From Pseudomonas sp. DC1.2 (GTDB lineage: Bacteria; Pseudomonadota; Gammaproteobacteria; Pseudomonadales; Pseudomonadaceae), in NCBI RefSeq assembly GCF_034351645.1, contig NZ_CP133782.1, positions 2,795,001 to 2,859,000 of the forward strand: a stretch of 64,000 nucleotides of DNA. Direction: 5' to 3'. This document shows, piece by piece, positions 29,205 through 39,252 of the stretch. How positions within the stretch are numbered: the stretch's first letter is position 1; each line of letters opens with the position of its first letter. Below the pieces are notes generated by a model, which was not told where the DNA came from, searched no databases, and saw nothing but the letters and a program-made list of their open reading frames with translations. A program made the position numbers and the translations under genes.

Positions 29205-31480
29205 GCTATCGCATTGCTGTTCGGGCGTTGTGCGAGTTCACCGCCAAGGTCGGCGACCTCGACCTGCGCTTCACGCCCTCGCCGACGGCACTGGAAGGGA
29301 TTGTCGGCCATCGAACGGTGGCCTCACGGCGCAGTGATCATTACCAAAGCGAAGTGGCGCTGGAGGGGCAGTTTCAAACGTTGAGCGTCAAAGGCCGGGC
29401 TGACGGTTACGACCCGCAGCAAAACTGCCTGGAGGAAATCAAAACTTACCGCGGTGACCTGAGTCAGCAACCGGCCAACCATCGCCTGTTGCACTGGGCG
29501 CAGGCGAAGATATACGGCTGGCTGATGTGCCAGAAATTGCAGGTGTCGCAGATCAACCTGGCGTTGGTGTATTTCGATATCGTCAGTGAAAAGGAAACCT
29601 GCCTGATTGAATCGCACAGTGCCGTGGACCTTGAGCTGTTCTTCGAACAGCATTGCCGGTTTTTTCTGCACTGGGCTGAGCAGGAAATGGTCCATCGAGA
29701 AGGGCGCAATCAAGCGGCACGGCAGTTGGCGTTTCCGCATGCCGACTTTCGTCCGGGCCAGCGCCATCTGGCCGAATCAGTATTCAAGGCCGTGAGTACC
29801 GGGCGTTGTCTGATGGTCCAAGCCCCGACCGGCATTGGCAAGACCATCGGCACGTTGTTTCCGATGCTCAAAGCCCTCGGTCCGCAGCAACTGGACAAGG
29901 TGTTCTTCCTCACGGCGAAAACCCCGGGACGCAAACTGGCGCTGGACGCCGCGCAGGTGATTATCGACAGCGCCGACGCGCCACCGTTGCGAGTGCTGGA
30001 GATGATCGCCCGGGACAAGGCCTGCGAACACCCGGACAAGGCTTGTCACGGTGAGTCCTGCCCGTTGGCACTAGGTTTTTATGATCGCTTGCCCGCCGCC
30101 CGCCAAGCCGCCAGCCAGTTAACTCTGCTAAACCAAAGCGCGCTGCGCGACGTCGCGCTGAAACACGCGGTATGCCCCTATTACCTGAGCCAGGAAATGG
30201 CGCGATGGGCAGACGTGGTGATTGCCGACTACAACTATTACTTCGATTTCAGCGCGTTGCTGTTCGCACTGGCCCAGGCCAACCAATGGAACGTCGCAGT
30301 GCTGGTGGACGAAGCCCACAACCTCGTGGAACGCGGCCGGCAGATGTACAGCGCGAGCCTGGACCAGGCGACCTTGAATGCGGTGCGCAAAACCGCCCCT
30401 GAAGCCCTGAAGAAATCGTTGCAACGGATCAATCGTGAGTGGAATGCGTTGCAGGCCCCGCAACTTGGCGCGTATCAGGCCTATGACAAGCCGCCCGAAA
30501 AGCTGTTGCAGGCCCTGTCGTTGTGCAGCGCCAGCATCGGCGACTACCTCAACGATCATCCCCAAGGCCTGGACAGCGATTTACAGGGGTTTTATTTCGA
30601 GATTCTGCAATTCAGTCGGGTGGCCGAGTTGTTCGATGAGCAGTTTCTGTTCGACATCAGCAAGCGCGACCTCGACCGCAAGCGCCCCCTGTCACAGCTG
30701 TGTCTACGCAACGTGGTGCCTGCTGGTTTCATTCGCCCACGCCTGACGGCTGCGCGCAGCACCGTGCTGTTTTCCGCCACGCTGAGCCCACGGCATTATT
30801 ACGCCGACCTGTTGGGCACCCCGGCCAACACGGTATGGATTGACGTTGAGTCGCCATTTCAGGCTGACCAGTTGCAGGTACACATCGTCAACCAGATATC
30901 GACACGTTTCGTCCACCGTCAGACGTCCCTCGCGCCCATCGTCGAACTGATCGCGCGCCAATTCGCACGGCGACCCGGCAATTACCTGGCATTTTTCAGC
31001 AGTTTTGATTATTTGCAGCAAGTGGCGCAGTTATTGGTTGAAACACACCCGCACATTCCCCAGTGGTCACAATCCAGGGGGATGGCGGAAGGACAGCGCC
31101 AAGCGTTTCTCGATCAGTTCACCGCTGACAGTCAGGGCGTTGGTTTTGCGGTACTGGGCGGGGCTTTTGGCGAAGGCATCGATTTACCCGGCGCACGCTT
31201 GATCGGCGCTTTTATTGCCACCCTGGGGTTGGCGCAGCTCAATCCGGTCAACGAACAGTTGAAACAGCGTATGGCCGCGATGTTCGGCGCCGGCTATGAC
31301 TACACCTACCTGTTTCCTGGCGTACAGAAGGTGGTACAAGCAGCGGGAAGGGTGATCCGAACCCAGCAGGATCAAGGGGTGGTGATGCTGATCGACGACC
31401 GTTTTGGCGAGCACAAGGTCCGGCAATTACTGCCGAGCTGGTGGTCGGTTGAAACCGGGCAGGGCAGTCACTCGCGCTGA
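29201..31480 (+). CDS. XPD/DinG-like Fe-S DNA helicase with N-terminal PD-(D/E)xK nuclease domain
   Basis: A 759-residue SF2 helicase starting at GTG 29201 inside the preceding stop; an ATG 15 bp upstream is an alternative. The N-terminal region (about 1-170) looks like a RecB/Cas4-type nuclease, with D68 (GRADGYD) and E79-x-K81 (EEIKTYRGD). The helicase core has Walker A PTGIGKT (K214), four cysteines C275, C282, C287 and C325 placed like the 4Fe-4S domain of XPD/DinG, and DEAH at 370-373. GAFGEGIDLPG and QAAGRVIRTQQD are helicase motifs V and VI. It is likely a 5'-3' helicase acting with the coupled FAN1 nuclease in crosslink or fork repair. Confidence 0.88.
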   Translation: MSYRIAVRALCEFTAKVGDLDLRFTPSPTALEGIVGHRTVASRRSDHYQSEVALEGQFQTLSVKGRADGYDPQQNCLEEIKTYRGDLSQQPANHRLLHWAQAKIYGWLMCQKLQVSQINLALVYFDIVSEKETCLIESHSAVDLELFFEQHCRFFLHWAEQEMVHREGRNQAARQLAFPHADFRPGQRHLAESVFKAVSTGRCLMVQAPTGIGKTIGTLFPMLKALGPQQLDKVFFLTAKTPGRKLALDAAQVIIDSADAPPLRVLEMIARDKACEHPDKACHGESCPLALGFYDRLPAARQAASQLTLLNQSALRDVALKHAVCPYYLSQEMARWADVVIADYNYYFDFSALLFALAQANQWNVAVLVDEAHNLVERGRQMYSASLDQATLNAVRKTAPEALKKSLQRINREWNALQAPQLGAYQAYDKPPEKLLQALSLCSASIGDYLNDHPQGLDSDLQGFYFEILQFSRVAELFDEQFLFDISKRDLDRKRPLSQLCLRNVVPAGFIRPRLTAARSTVLFSATLSPRHYYADLLGTPANTVWIDVESPFQADQLQVHIVNQISTRFVHRQTSLAPIVELIARQFARRPGNYLAFFSSFDYLQQVAQLLVETHPHIPQWSQSRGMAEGQRQAFLDQFTADSQGVGFAVLGGAFGEGIDLPGARLIGAFIATLGLAQLNPVNEQLKQRMAAMFGAGYDYTYLFPGVQKVVQAAGRVIRTQQDQGVVMLIDDRFGEHKVRQLLPSWWSVETGQGSHSR

Positions 31481-31578
31481 CGCTTTTGCCCCCCAGTGGC
31501 GGTCACTGGTCAGCACTTCAGCGTTTGCAGCTGAACTTGTCAGAGCAAGGTTCTTCTAAAAATTCTCTGCCCTTTTGT

Positions 31579-32124
31579 GTGAACCCCGTGCCCAGAATAC
31601 TGACCGAGCCAACGGCTGAAGAAACGCTAAGTGAACACAACGCCAAAATGTTTGGCTCACCCAAGGAACGTCTGGATTTCTACCGCCGGGAAATCCAGTA
31701 CGAAACCAGCATCCTGGCCAATCGCACGGATGCTTACTTGGCAGCACAGTCATTTTTAGTGATTGCCTTCGCGTCTTGCATGGCCAACCTCAACCCTGAG
31801 TGGGGCAAGCTGTTCACTATCGTCGTGCCACCGTTTTTGGCGCTGCTGGGGCTGCTCAGTTCGCTGAATGCGTGGCCGGGGATTCGCGCCGCTTACGACA
31901 TCATCGATCACTGGCATTTCAAGCAGAGTGAATTGCTGCGCAGCGAACCGTTGATGGGGCTCGCTTATGACGAGTCGCCGCTGTTTTGCGAAACAGAATC
32001 GAGCCACAAAGGTTATCGCAAGTCGCTGTTATTTTCCGTGCGCACGCCGTGGATCTTTGCCGTGTTCTGGATGTTGCTGGGCAGCTACTCGTTTTACATC
32101 CAAGTCACCAACCCCGGTTCCTGA
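31579..32124 (+). CDS. Membrane protein, possibly RipA-like
   Basis: About 181 residues from GTG 31579; the frame is open further upstream and the start is uncertain (GTG 31588 is equally possible). A charged amphipathic N-terminus (KERLDFYRREIQYETSILAN) leads into three hydrophobic segments: AAQSFLVIAFASCMANL, LFTIVVPPFLALLGLLSSL and WIFAVFWMLLGSYSFYIQV. The pattern resembles the RipA family of octameric inner-membrane proteins, but I hold that only as a suggestion. It follows the helicase gene by about 100 bp on the same strand. Confidence 0.6.
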   Translation: MNPVPRILTEPTAEETLSEHNAKMFGSPKERLDFYRREIQYETSILANRTDAYLAAQSFLVIAFASCMANLNPEWGKLFTIVVPPFLALLGLLSSLNAWPGIRAAYDIIDHWHFKQSELLRSEPLMGLAYDESPLFCETESSHKGYRKSLLFSVRTPWIFAVFWMLLGSYSFYIQVTNPGS

Positions 32125-32201
32125 CAGCCACTTTCAGCGAATCATTTATATCCGCACGGCGGCTGCCGGCACCGGGTCGGCGGGCCTCAGGATCGAGCCA
32201 A

Positions 32202-33356
32202 TCAACCGTTTCGCGTGAGCAACGCGGCCTCCATCCGTTTGATTCCTTCCTCCAGCAACGCCCGCGGGCAGCCAAAGTTCAGGCGCACAAACTGCTGGCT
32301 GTGATCGCCGAAGTCCAGTCCGGCGCTCAACCCCACTTTCGCCTGCTCAAGAAAGAACTGCTGGGGATTGTCCAGCCCCAACGCCGAGCAATCGAGCCAG
32401 GCCAGATAAGTACCTTGAGGCACCTTCAGGGTCACGCCCGACAGTCGCGTGCGAACCGCGTCTACCAGGTAATCACGGTTATTTTGCAGGTACGCCATCA
32501 ACCTCGTCAGCCAAGGGCCACCCTCGCTATAGGCGACGCGTGTGGCTTCAAGGCCCAACGGGTTAACGCTATCGACCATGCCGGAGCGGGCATTATTGAC
32601 GCGCATCAACAGCGCCGGGTCTTGAATAATCATGAACGAGGTCTTCAGCCCAGCGATGTTGTAGGCCTTGCTCGCCGACATCAGTGTGAGGGTGCGTTGG
32701 GCAATTTCGGGACTCAACGAGGCTGTGGGAATGTGTACGCGACCGTCAAAGCAGAGTTCGGCGTGGATTTCGTCGGAGATGATCCACGCGTCCTGCTCCA
32801 AACAGATATCGGCCACCGCTTGCAACTCTTCCCGCGGGAAGACTTTGCCCAGCGGGTTATGCGGGTTACTCAGCAGCAACGCGCCGCCACCGGTCAAGGA
32901 TTCGCGCAGTGCGTCGAGCGGCGTGGCATAGGTGCCATCAGCCTGTGTGACGAACTCCAGCTCGACTTTGTTCAGCCCCCAATGGCCCGGAGCATGGCGC
33001 AACGGTGGGTAGTTCGGGGTTTGTACGACAACGTTTTGAGTGGGCTTGACCAGCGCGTGCAAGGCCATGTTGAAGCCGGGTTCAACCCCCGGCAGGAAGA
33101 TCAGTTCCTGGGGTTGAACGCGCCAGGCGTATTTGTTCCAGAGATCGGCCACGATCGCGTCGCGCAAGGTGTCTTGGGCCACGCTGTAACCGAGCATCGG
33201 ATGCTCCAGGCGTTTTTGCAGGGCCTGGATGATCACCGCAGGCGCGGCGAAATCCATGTCGGCAACCCACATCGGCAATACATCAGCCGGGTAGCGGCTC
33301 CATTTGGTGCTGCCGGTGGCGTGGCGGTCGAACACCTGATCGAAATCGGAAGTCAT
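32202..33356 (-). CDS. PatB/MalY family C-S lyase (cystathionine beta-lyase-like)
   Basis: A 384-residue PLP enzyme of fold type I. The start MTSDFDQVFDR is preferred over one four codons upstream by comparison with the family. Family motifs are RYPADVLPMWVADMDF, PNYPPL, LLLSNPHNPLGKVF, ISDEIHAELCF and the PLP lysine in SASKAYNIAGLK. Such enzymes split cystathionine or other S-conjugates to thiol, pyruvate and ammonia; some MalY members also act as regulators. It is monocistronic and diverges from fdnG. Confidence 0.9.
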   Translation of the reverse strand: MTSDFDQVFDRHATGSTKWSRYPADVLPMWVADMDFAAPAVIIQALQKRLEHPMLGYSVAQDTLRDAIVADLWNKYAWRVQPQELIFLPGVEPGFNMALHALVKPTQNVVVQTPNYPPLRHAPGHWGLNKVELEFVTQADGTYATPLDALRESLTGGGALLLSNPHNPLGKVFPREELQAVADICLEQDAWIISDEIHAELCFDGRVHIPTASLSPEIAQRTLTLMSASKAYNIAGLKTSFMIIQDPALLMRVNNARSGMVDSVNPLGLEATRVAYSEGGPWLTRLMAYLQNNRDYLVDAVRTRLSGVTLKVPQGTYLAWLDCSALGLDNPQQFFLEQAKVGLSAGLDFGDHSQQFVRLNFGCPRALLEEGIKRMEAALLTRNG

Positions 33357-33606
33357 GCTCAGTCTCATAAAAGGCAGGGAGGGAATCCGGCGACCATGAT
33401 AAGCGCCAATCCTGATGGACGCTAACGTGCTCGGGACCAGGCCGTCACCGCCGGCATTGCCAGCGTCTGCGCTTCCACCGGTCGGTTTCCGTCACGCGCA
33501 CTGGCGCATTGGCTAGAGTTTGAGTGTCGACGGCCTTGCTGCCGTCAGCGTGTTTGTACAGAAAATCCGGCTAACGCGCCGGGTTCCACCTGAACAGGAG
33601 TGCACG

Positions 33607-36600
33607 ATGGATCTCAGTCGTCGTCAATTCTTCAAGGTCGCGGGTATCGGCCTTGCAGGCTCTAGCCTTGGCGCGTTGGGCATGGCCCCGACGCTGGCCT
33701 TCGCCGAGCAAGTGCGTCATTTCAAACTCACGCACACCCATGAAACCCGCAACACCTGCCCATACTGCTCGGTCGGCTGCGGCTTGATCATGTACAGCCA
33801 GGGCGACACGGCGAAGAACGTCGCCCAAAACATCATCCACATTGAAGGTGACGCCGACCACCCGGTCAACCGCGGCACCCTTTGCCCCAAAGGGGCGGGA
33901 CTACTGGATTTCATTCACAGCCCCGACCGCTTGCAGTACCCGCAGATGCGCAAGGCGGGCAGTACCGAATGGACTCGCGTGTCCTGGGATGAAGCGCTGG
34001 ACCGCGTCGCCGACCTGATGAAGGCTGACCGCGACGCCAATTTCGTTGAGAAAAATGCGCAGGGCCAGACAGTGAACCGCTGGCTGACCACCGGTTTTCT
34101 CGCAGCCTCGGCGGCGTCCAATGAAGCCGGCTACCTGACCCATAAAGTCATTCGCAGTCTCGGCATGCTGGGGTTCGATAACCAGGCGCGTGTCTGACAC
34201 GGTCCGACGGTGGCAAGTCTTGCCCCGACGTATGGCCGTGGTGCCATGACCAATACCTGGACCGATATCGCCAACGCGAATCTGATCCTGGTGATGGGTG
34301 GCAACGCAGCAGAAGCGCACCCTTGTGGTTTCAAATGGGTGACCGAAGCCAAGGCGCACAATAAGGCGCGGCTGATCGTGGTCGATCCGCGATTCACCCG
34401 GACCGCGTCCGTGGCCGACTATTACGCACCGATTCGCACCGGCACCGACATCGCCTTCATGGGCGGTTTGATCAATTACCTGCTGACCGAAGACAAGATC
34501 CAGCACGAGTATGTGCGGGCCTATACCGACGTGTCGTTCATCGTCAAAGCCGGGTTCAGTTTCGAGGACGGCATTTTCAGCGGTTACGATGCGGCCAAAC
34601 GCACCTACACCGACAAGTCCGGCTGGGGCTATGAAATGGGTGAGGACGGCTTTGCCAAAGTCGATCCAACCCTGCAAGACCCGCGCTGCGTCTACCAACT
34701 GATGAAGGTGCATTACAGCCGTTACCACATTGACCTGGCCAGCCAGATTTGCGGCATGCCCGTAGAAGCGATCCAAAAAATCTGGGAAGAAATCGCCACC
34801 TGCTCGCAACCGGGCAAGACCATGACGATTCTTTATGCCCTGGGCTGGACCCAGCATTCCATCGGCTCGCAGATCATCCGCAGCGCGGCGATGGTGCAGC
34901 TGCTGCTGGGTAACGTCGGGATGCCGGGCGGCGGGGTCAATGCCTTGCGCGGGCACTCCAATATTCAGGGCCTGACCGACCTTGGTTTGCTCTCCAACTC
35001 GTTGCCTGGTTACCTGACACTGGCCGGCGACGCTGAGCAGGATTACGACACGTACATCGCTAAACGTGCGCTCAAACCGTTGCGGCCGGGGCAGCTGTCT
35101 TACTGGCAAAACTACGGCAAGTTCCACGTCAGCCTGATGAAAGCCTGGTATGGCGCCAACGCCACGGCAGACAACCACTGGGCCTACGACTACCTGCCGA
35201 AGCTCGACATTCCCAGCTACGACATCCTGAAAATGTTCGACTTGATGGGGCAGGGCAAGGTCAACGGCTACCTGTGCCAGGGCTTCAACCCGATCGCCGC
35301 GCTGCCGGACAAAAACCGGGTAATGGCGGCGTTGGCGAAGCTCAAATGGCTGGTGGTGATGGACCCACTGTCCACCGAAACTTCAGAGTTCTGGCGCAAT
35401 GTCGGACCGTACAACGATGTGAAGTCCGCTGACATTCAGACCGAAGTCATCCGCCTGCCCACCACCTGTTTCGCCGAGGAAGACGGCTCGTTGGTTAACA
35501 GCAGCCGCTGGTTGCAATGGCACTGGAAAGGCGCCGACGGGCCGGGCGAATGCCGCACTGACGTGAGCATCATGAGCCAGCTATTCTTGCGCTTGCGCAA
35601 GCGTTACCAGGAAAAGGGCGGAGCGTTTGCCGATCCGATCCTGAAGTTGTCGTGGCCGTACAAAATCACCGACGAACCGTCGCCGGAGGAGCTGGCCAAG
35701 GAGATCAACGGCTACGCCATCACTGACTTTACCGACGCTGGCGGCACGGCAATCAAGGGCAACTCGCAACTGAGCGGCTTTGCACAACTCAAGGACGACG
35801 GCAGTACGGCGTCCGGTTGCTGGATTTTCTGTGGCAGCTGGACTGAAATGGGCAACCAGATGGCCCGCCGTGACAACAGCGACCCTTACGGCATGAAGCA
35901 ACATTTGGGCTGGGCTTGGGCGTGGCCGATGAACCGGCGGATTCTCTACAATCGCGCCTCAGCGGACCCGCAAGGTAAACCGTGGGCCGAGAACAAACGC
36001 TTGGTGTGGTGGAACGGTAAGGTCTGGGGCGGCACAGACGTGCCGGACTATAAGGCCGACGTGCCACCGGAGGCCGGGATGAACCCGTTCATCATGAACC
36101 CCGAAGGCGTGGCCCGGTTCTTCGCCGTCGACAAAATGGCTGAAGGGCCGTTCCCTGAACACTATGAGCCGTTCGAAACGCCCATCGGCATCAACCCGCT
36201 GCACCCCAACAACAAGAAAGCCACCAGTAACCCGGCAGCGCGCATCTTCGATTCCGTCTGGGAAACCCTCGGTGTGGCCAAGGATTACCCCTACGCCGCC
36301 ACCAGCTATCGGTTGACCGAGCATTTCCACTTCTGGAGCAAGCACTGCAAGCTCAATGCAATTGCCCAGCCTGAGCAGTTCGTCGAGATCGGCGAAGTGC
36401 TGGCCAAAGAGAAGGGCATCGTCGCCGGTGATCGGGTACGGGTCAGCAGCAAGCGTGGTTTTATCGAAGCGGTGGCGGTGGTGACCAAGCGGATTCGTCC
36501 CTTGCAGGTCAACGGCCAGGTCGTACACCACATCGGTATCCCGCTGCACTGGGGTTTTACCGGGCTGACGCGGCACGGCTACCTGACCAATACCCTGGTG

Positions 36601-36672
36601 CCGTTTCTCGGCGATGGCAACTCGCAGACCCCGGAATCCAAGTCATTCCTGGTTAACGTGGAGAAAGTCTAG
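33607..36672 (+). CDS. fdnG: Formate dehydrogenase major subunit, selenocysteine-containing
   Basis: A 1021-residue catalytic subunit when the in-frame TGA at 34195-34197 is read as selenocysteine (Sec197, one off E. coli FdnG Sec196). The flanks DNQARV and HGPTVASLAPTYGRGAM match the family on both sides, so this is not a frameshift. The start ATG 33607 has ACAGGAG upstream and opens with a Tat signal (SRRQFFKVAG). One 4Fe-4S site is CPYCSVGCG plus TLCPKG. The C-terminal half binds the bis-MGD molybdenum or tungsten cofactor (VMGGNAAEAHPCGFKW). The enzyme oxidises formate in the periplasm and passes electrons to FdnH and FdnI. The stop abuts the fdnH ATG. Confidence 0.97.
34195..34227 (+). 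promoter_or_regulatory. Bacterial SECIS element for selenocysteine insertion
   Basis: Directly after the UGA (positions 1-3) a hairpin forms from CGG-U-GGCA / UGCC-CCG around the loop AGUCU. The single unpaired U is at element position 17 and the loop has G at 23 and U at 24, the three features E. coli SelB requires in the fdhF element. All seven base pairs are Watson-Crick. SelB is encoded 6.5 kb downstream. Confidence 0.93.
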
Positions 36673-37608
36673 ATGGCCAGCCAAGACATCATTGCCCGTT
36701 CTGCCACCACCACCGTCCCGCCGTCGGTGCGCAACATCGAGGAAGTGGCCAAGCTGATCGACACCACCAAGTGCATCGGCTGCAAGGCCTGCCAGGTCGC
36801 CTGCTCGGAATGGAACGAGTTGCGTGACGACGTCGGCCATAACCTCGGCACCTATGACAACCCTCAAGACCTGAGCGCCGACACCTGGACGCTGATGCGC
36901 TTCACTGAGCATGAAACCGACGCCGGCAACCTTGAATGGCTGATCCGCAAGGACGGCTGCATGCACTGCGCTGAACCGGGTTGCCTGGCGGCGTGCCCCA
37001 GCCCAGGGGCGATCATCAAGCACGCCAACGGCATCGTCGATTTCGATCAGGACCATTGCATCGGCTGCGGCTATTGCATCACCGGCTGCCCGTTCAACAT
37101 CCCGCGTATCTCCCAAAAGGATCACAAGGCTTACAAATGCACCCTCTGTTCGGACCGAGTGGCCGTTGGCCTCGAACCGGCATGCGTGAAGACCTGCCCG
37201 ACCGGGGCCATCGTGTTCGGCACCAAGGAAGACATGAAAGAACACGCGGCCGAACGTATCGTCGATTTGAAAAGTCGTGGCTTCGAAAATGCCGGATTGT
37301 ACGACCCGTTGGGCGTCGGCGGCACGCATGTGATGTACGTGCTGCACCATGCCGATACGCCTCAGCTGTACGCCGGTCTGGCGAAGGACCCGGCGATCAG
37401 TCCGCTGGTAGGCTTATGGAAAGGCGTGAGTAAACCTCTGGCGCTATTGGCCATGGGCGCGGCGGTGCTGGCCGGCTTCTTCCATTACGTGCGCATCGGG
37501 CCACAGCGGGTGGAAGAGGACGAGCAGTCGACAGTCAAGGACTCGACGGTCCATGAAGTCGATCCTGCGGTCCATACCTTCGATCCACGCGGGGAGGACA
37601 GGCCATGA
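36673..37608 (+). CDS. fdnH: Formate dehydrogenase iron-sulfur subunit
   Basis: A 311-residue electron-transfer subunit with four ferredoxin-type 4Fe-4S sites: [43 protein letters not shown] and CTLCSDRV followed by ACVKTCP. One membrane anchor lies near the C-terminus ([19 protein letters not shown]). It starts immediately after the fdnG stop and overlaps fdnI by ATGA, so the three subunits are translated together. Confidence 0.96.
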   Translation: MASQDIIARSATTTVPPSVRNIEEVAKLIDTTKCIGCKACQVACSEWNELRDDVGHNLGTYDNPQDLSADTWTLMRFTEHETDAGNLEWLIRKDGCMHCAEPGCLAACPSPGAIIKHANGIVDFDQDHCIGCGYCITGCPFNIPRISQKDHKAYKCTLCSDRVAVGLEPACVKTCPTGAIVFGTKEDMKEHAAERIVDLKSRGFENAGLYDPLGVGGTHVMYVLHHADTPQLYAGLAKDPAISPLVGLWKGVSKPLALLAMGAAVLAGFFHYVRIGPQRVEEDEQSTVKDSTVHEVDPAVHTFDPRGEDRP

Positions 37609-38261
37609 GCCGTAAACCGATCCTTCGCTACACGTCCAACCAGCGCACCAACCATTGGCTGGTAGCCATCCTGTTTTTCATGGCCGCGCTTTCGGGGTTG
37701 GCGTTGTTTCATCCGGCGCTGTTCTGGTTCAGCAACCTGTTTGGCGGTGGGCCTTGGACGCGGATTTTGCATCCGTACATGGGCGTGGTGATGTTTGTGC
37801 TGTTCCTCGGGTTGGTGATCCGTTTTTGGCGCGCCAATTTCTTTATTCGCAACGATGGGCTGTGGCTCAAGCGCGTGGGGCGAGTCATCCGTAACGAGGA
37901 AGAGGGCGTGCCGCCCATCGGTAAGTACAACCCTGGGCAGAAGCTGCTGTTCTGGACGTTACTGGCTTGCATGTTGGCGTTGCTGTTCAGTGGGCTGGTG
38001 ATCTGGCGTGCCTGGTTCAGTGTGTATTTCGGCATTACCACGATTCGCTGGGCCATTTTGCTGCACGCGCTCGCGGGGTTCGTGCTGGTGCTGAGCATCA
38101 TCGTGCATATCTATGCCGGAATCTGGATCAAAGGCTCGGTCGGGGCTATGTTGCATGGCTGGGTCAGCCGCGCATGGGCCAGAAAACACCACGCACTCTG
38201 GTATCGAGACGTGACTCGGGACGAGACGCAGGACCGGCCAATCAGCAAGAAAGGAGGATGA
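37605..38261 (+). CDS. fdnI: Formate dehydrogenase cytochrome b556 subunit
   Basis: A 218-residue inner-membrane diheme cytochrome b that passes electrons to the quinone pool. Four hydrophobic segments are seen, including [54 protein letters not shown] and [20 protein letters not shown]. Histidines in helices 1, 2 and 4 ([26 protein letters not shown]) are the likely heme ligands. It overlaps fdnH and is followed after 1 base by fdhE. Confidence 0.95.
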   Translation: MSRKPILRYTSNQRTNHWLVAILFFMAALSGLALFHPALFWFSNLFGGGPWTRILHPYMGVVMFVLFLGLVIRFWRANFFIRNDGLWLKRVGRVIRNEEEGVPPIGKYNPGQKLLFWTLLACMLALLFSGLVIWRAWFSVYFGITTIRWAILLHALAGFVLVLSIIVHIYAGIWIKGSVGAMLHGWVSRAWARKHHALWYRDVTRDETQDRPISKKGG

Positions 38262-38262
38262 C

Positions 38263-39189
38263 TTGGCGACGATTCTTGAGCCTGGAGAAATAGAAGCCGC
38301 GGCAAGTTCACCGCCGTTTCTGCACCTGCCGCCGCGTAACCTGTTTACCTTGCGGGCATTACGGCTGGAGCGTTTGGCGGAGGGGCATCCGCTCGCCGAC
38401 TACCTGCGCCTGGTCGCCGGCCTGTGTCATCTCCAGCAAAATCTGATGGATGCGCCGCCGGCAAACGTGATGCTCGATCCGGTGCGTCTTAAGCAGTGTC
38501 AGCAACACGGTTTACCGCCGTTTGCCGCTGACACGCTGGTGCGCGAGGACGCTTGGTTGCCGTACCTGCACGCTCTGTTACAGCGATATCAGCCGCCCGC
38601 GCAACCTGCGATCGAAAAAGCCGTGACGATGCTGCGCAATGCCAACGCCGGTCAACTCAAGGCGTGGGGTATATCGCTGGTCAGCGGTCAATACGCGCTG
38701 CTTCCGGCAGCGCTGGTGCCGTTCCTTGGTGCGGCGCTGCAAGCGTGCTGGAGTCATTGGTTGCTGGACACGCCCAATCTGGAGCTCAAGCCTGGCGATA
38801 GCCTCAGCCAGTGCCCGGCCTGTGGTTCACCGGCCATGGCCGGGGTTATTCGTCATCGTGCCAAATACAACGGCTTGCGCTATCTGGTGTGCTCACTGTG
38901 CGCCTGCGAGTGGCATGTGGTGCGGGTCAAATGTGTGTATTGCGAACAGAGCAAGGGCCTGGATTACGTGAGTCTTGAGGATGATCGGCACGCCGCTAAT
39001 CAGGCGCCGCTGCGGGCGGAAATCTGCCCTGGCTGCAATAGCTATCTCAAGCAGATCTATCTCGAGAACGATGCCGAAGCCGAAGCGCTCTCGGCCGACC
39101 TGAGTAGCCTGATTCTGGACATGCGCCTGGAGCAGGAAGGCTATCAGCGTTTGGCGCCGAATCTGTTGCTGGCACCCGGAGGCGACTGA
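38263..39189 (+). CDS. fdhE: Formate dehydrogenase accessory protein FdhE
   Basis: A 308-residue cytoplasmic protein required for maturation of respiratory formate dehydrogenase. Starts at TTG 38263, decided by AAGGAGG 6 bp upstream and coupling to the fdnI stop. The rubredoxin-like metal-binding half has CPACGSPAMAG, CSLCACEWHVVRVKCVYCEQ and CPGCNSYLKQ. FdhE acts before Tat export of the catalytic subunit. Confidence 0.94.
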   Translation: MATILEPGEIEAAASSPPFLHLPPRNLFTLRALRLERLAEGHPLADYLRLVAGLCHLQQNLMDAPPANVMLDPVRLKQCQQHGLPPFAADTLVREDAWLPYLHALLQRYQPPAQPAIEKAVTMLRNANAGQLKAWGISLVSGQYALLPAALVPFLGAALQACWSHWLLDTPNLELKPGDSLSQCPACGSPAMAGVIRHRAKYNGLRYLVCSLCACEWHVVRVKCVYCEQSKGLDYVSLEDDRHAANQAPLRAEICPGCNSYLKQIYLENDAEAEALSADLSSLILDMRLEQEGYQRLAPNLLLAPGGD

Positions 39190-39252
39190 GCGAGTCCCTT
39201 TGAACTCAACGTCTACACTCAGGCGCGACGGTCAATTTTTCCGGAGCCCCTG

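Noticed and set aside
31986..33425. 479-codon plus-strand frame opposite the C-S lyase
   Set aside because: It is antisense to a clear PatB/MalY gene, has no domain character and is rich in residues typical of reverse-strand reading of GC-rich genes.
33520..34197. Apparent truncated formate dehydrogenase ending at TGA 34195-34197
   Set aside because: The family sequence continues in the same frame on the other side, a SECIS hairpin follows with the required bulge and loop bases, and selA, selB and tRNA-Sec are present; it is one selenoprotein gene.
33901..35178. 425-codon minus-strand frame opposite fdnG
   Set aside because: Antisense shadow of the formate dehydrogenase gene; it spans the selenocysteine codon region and has no recognisable domain.
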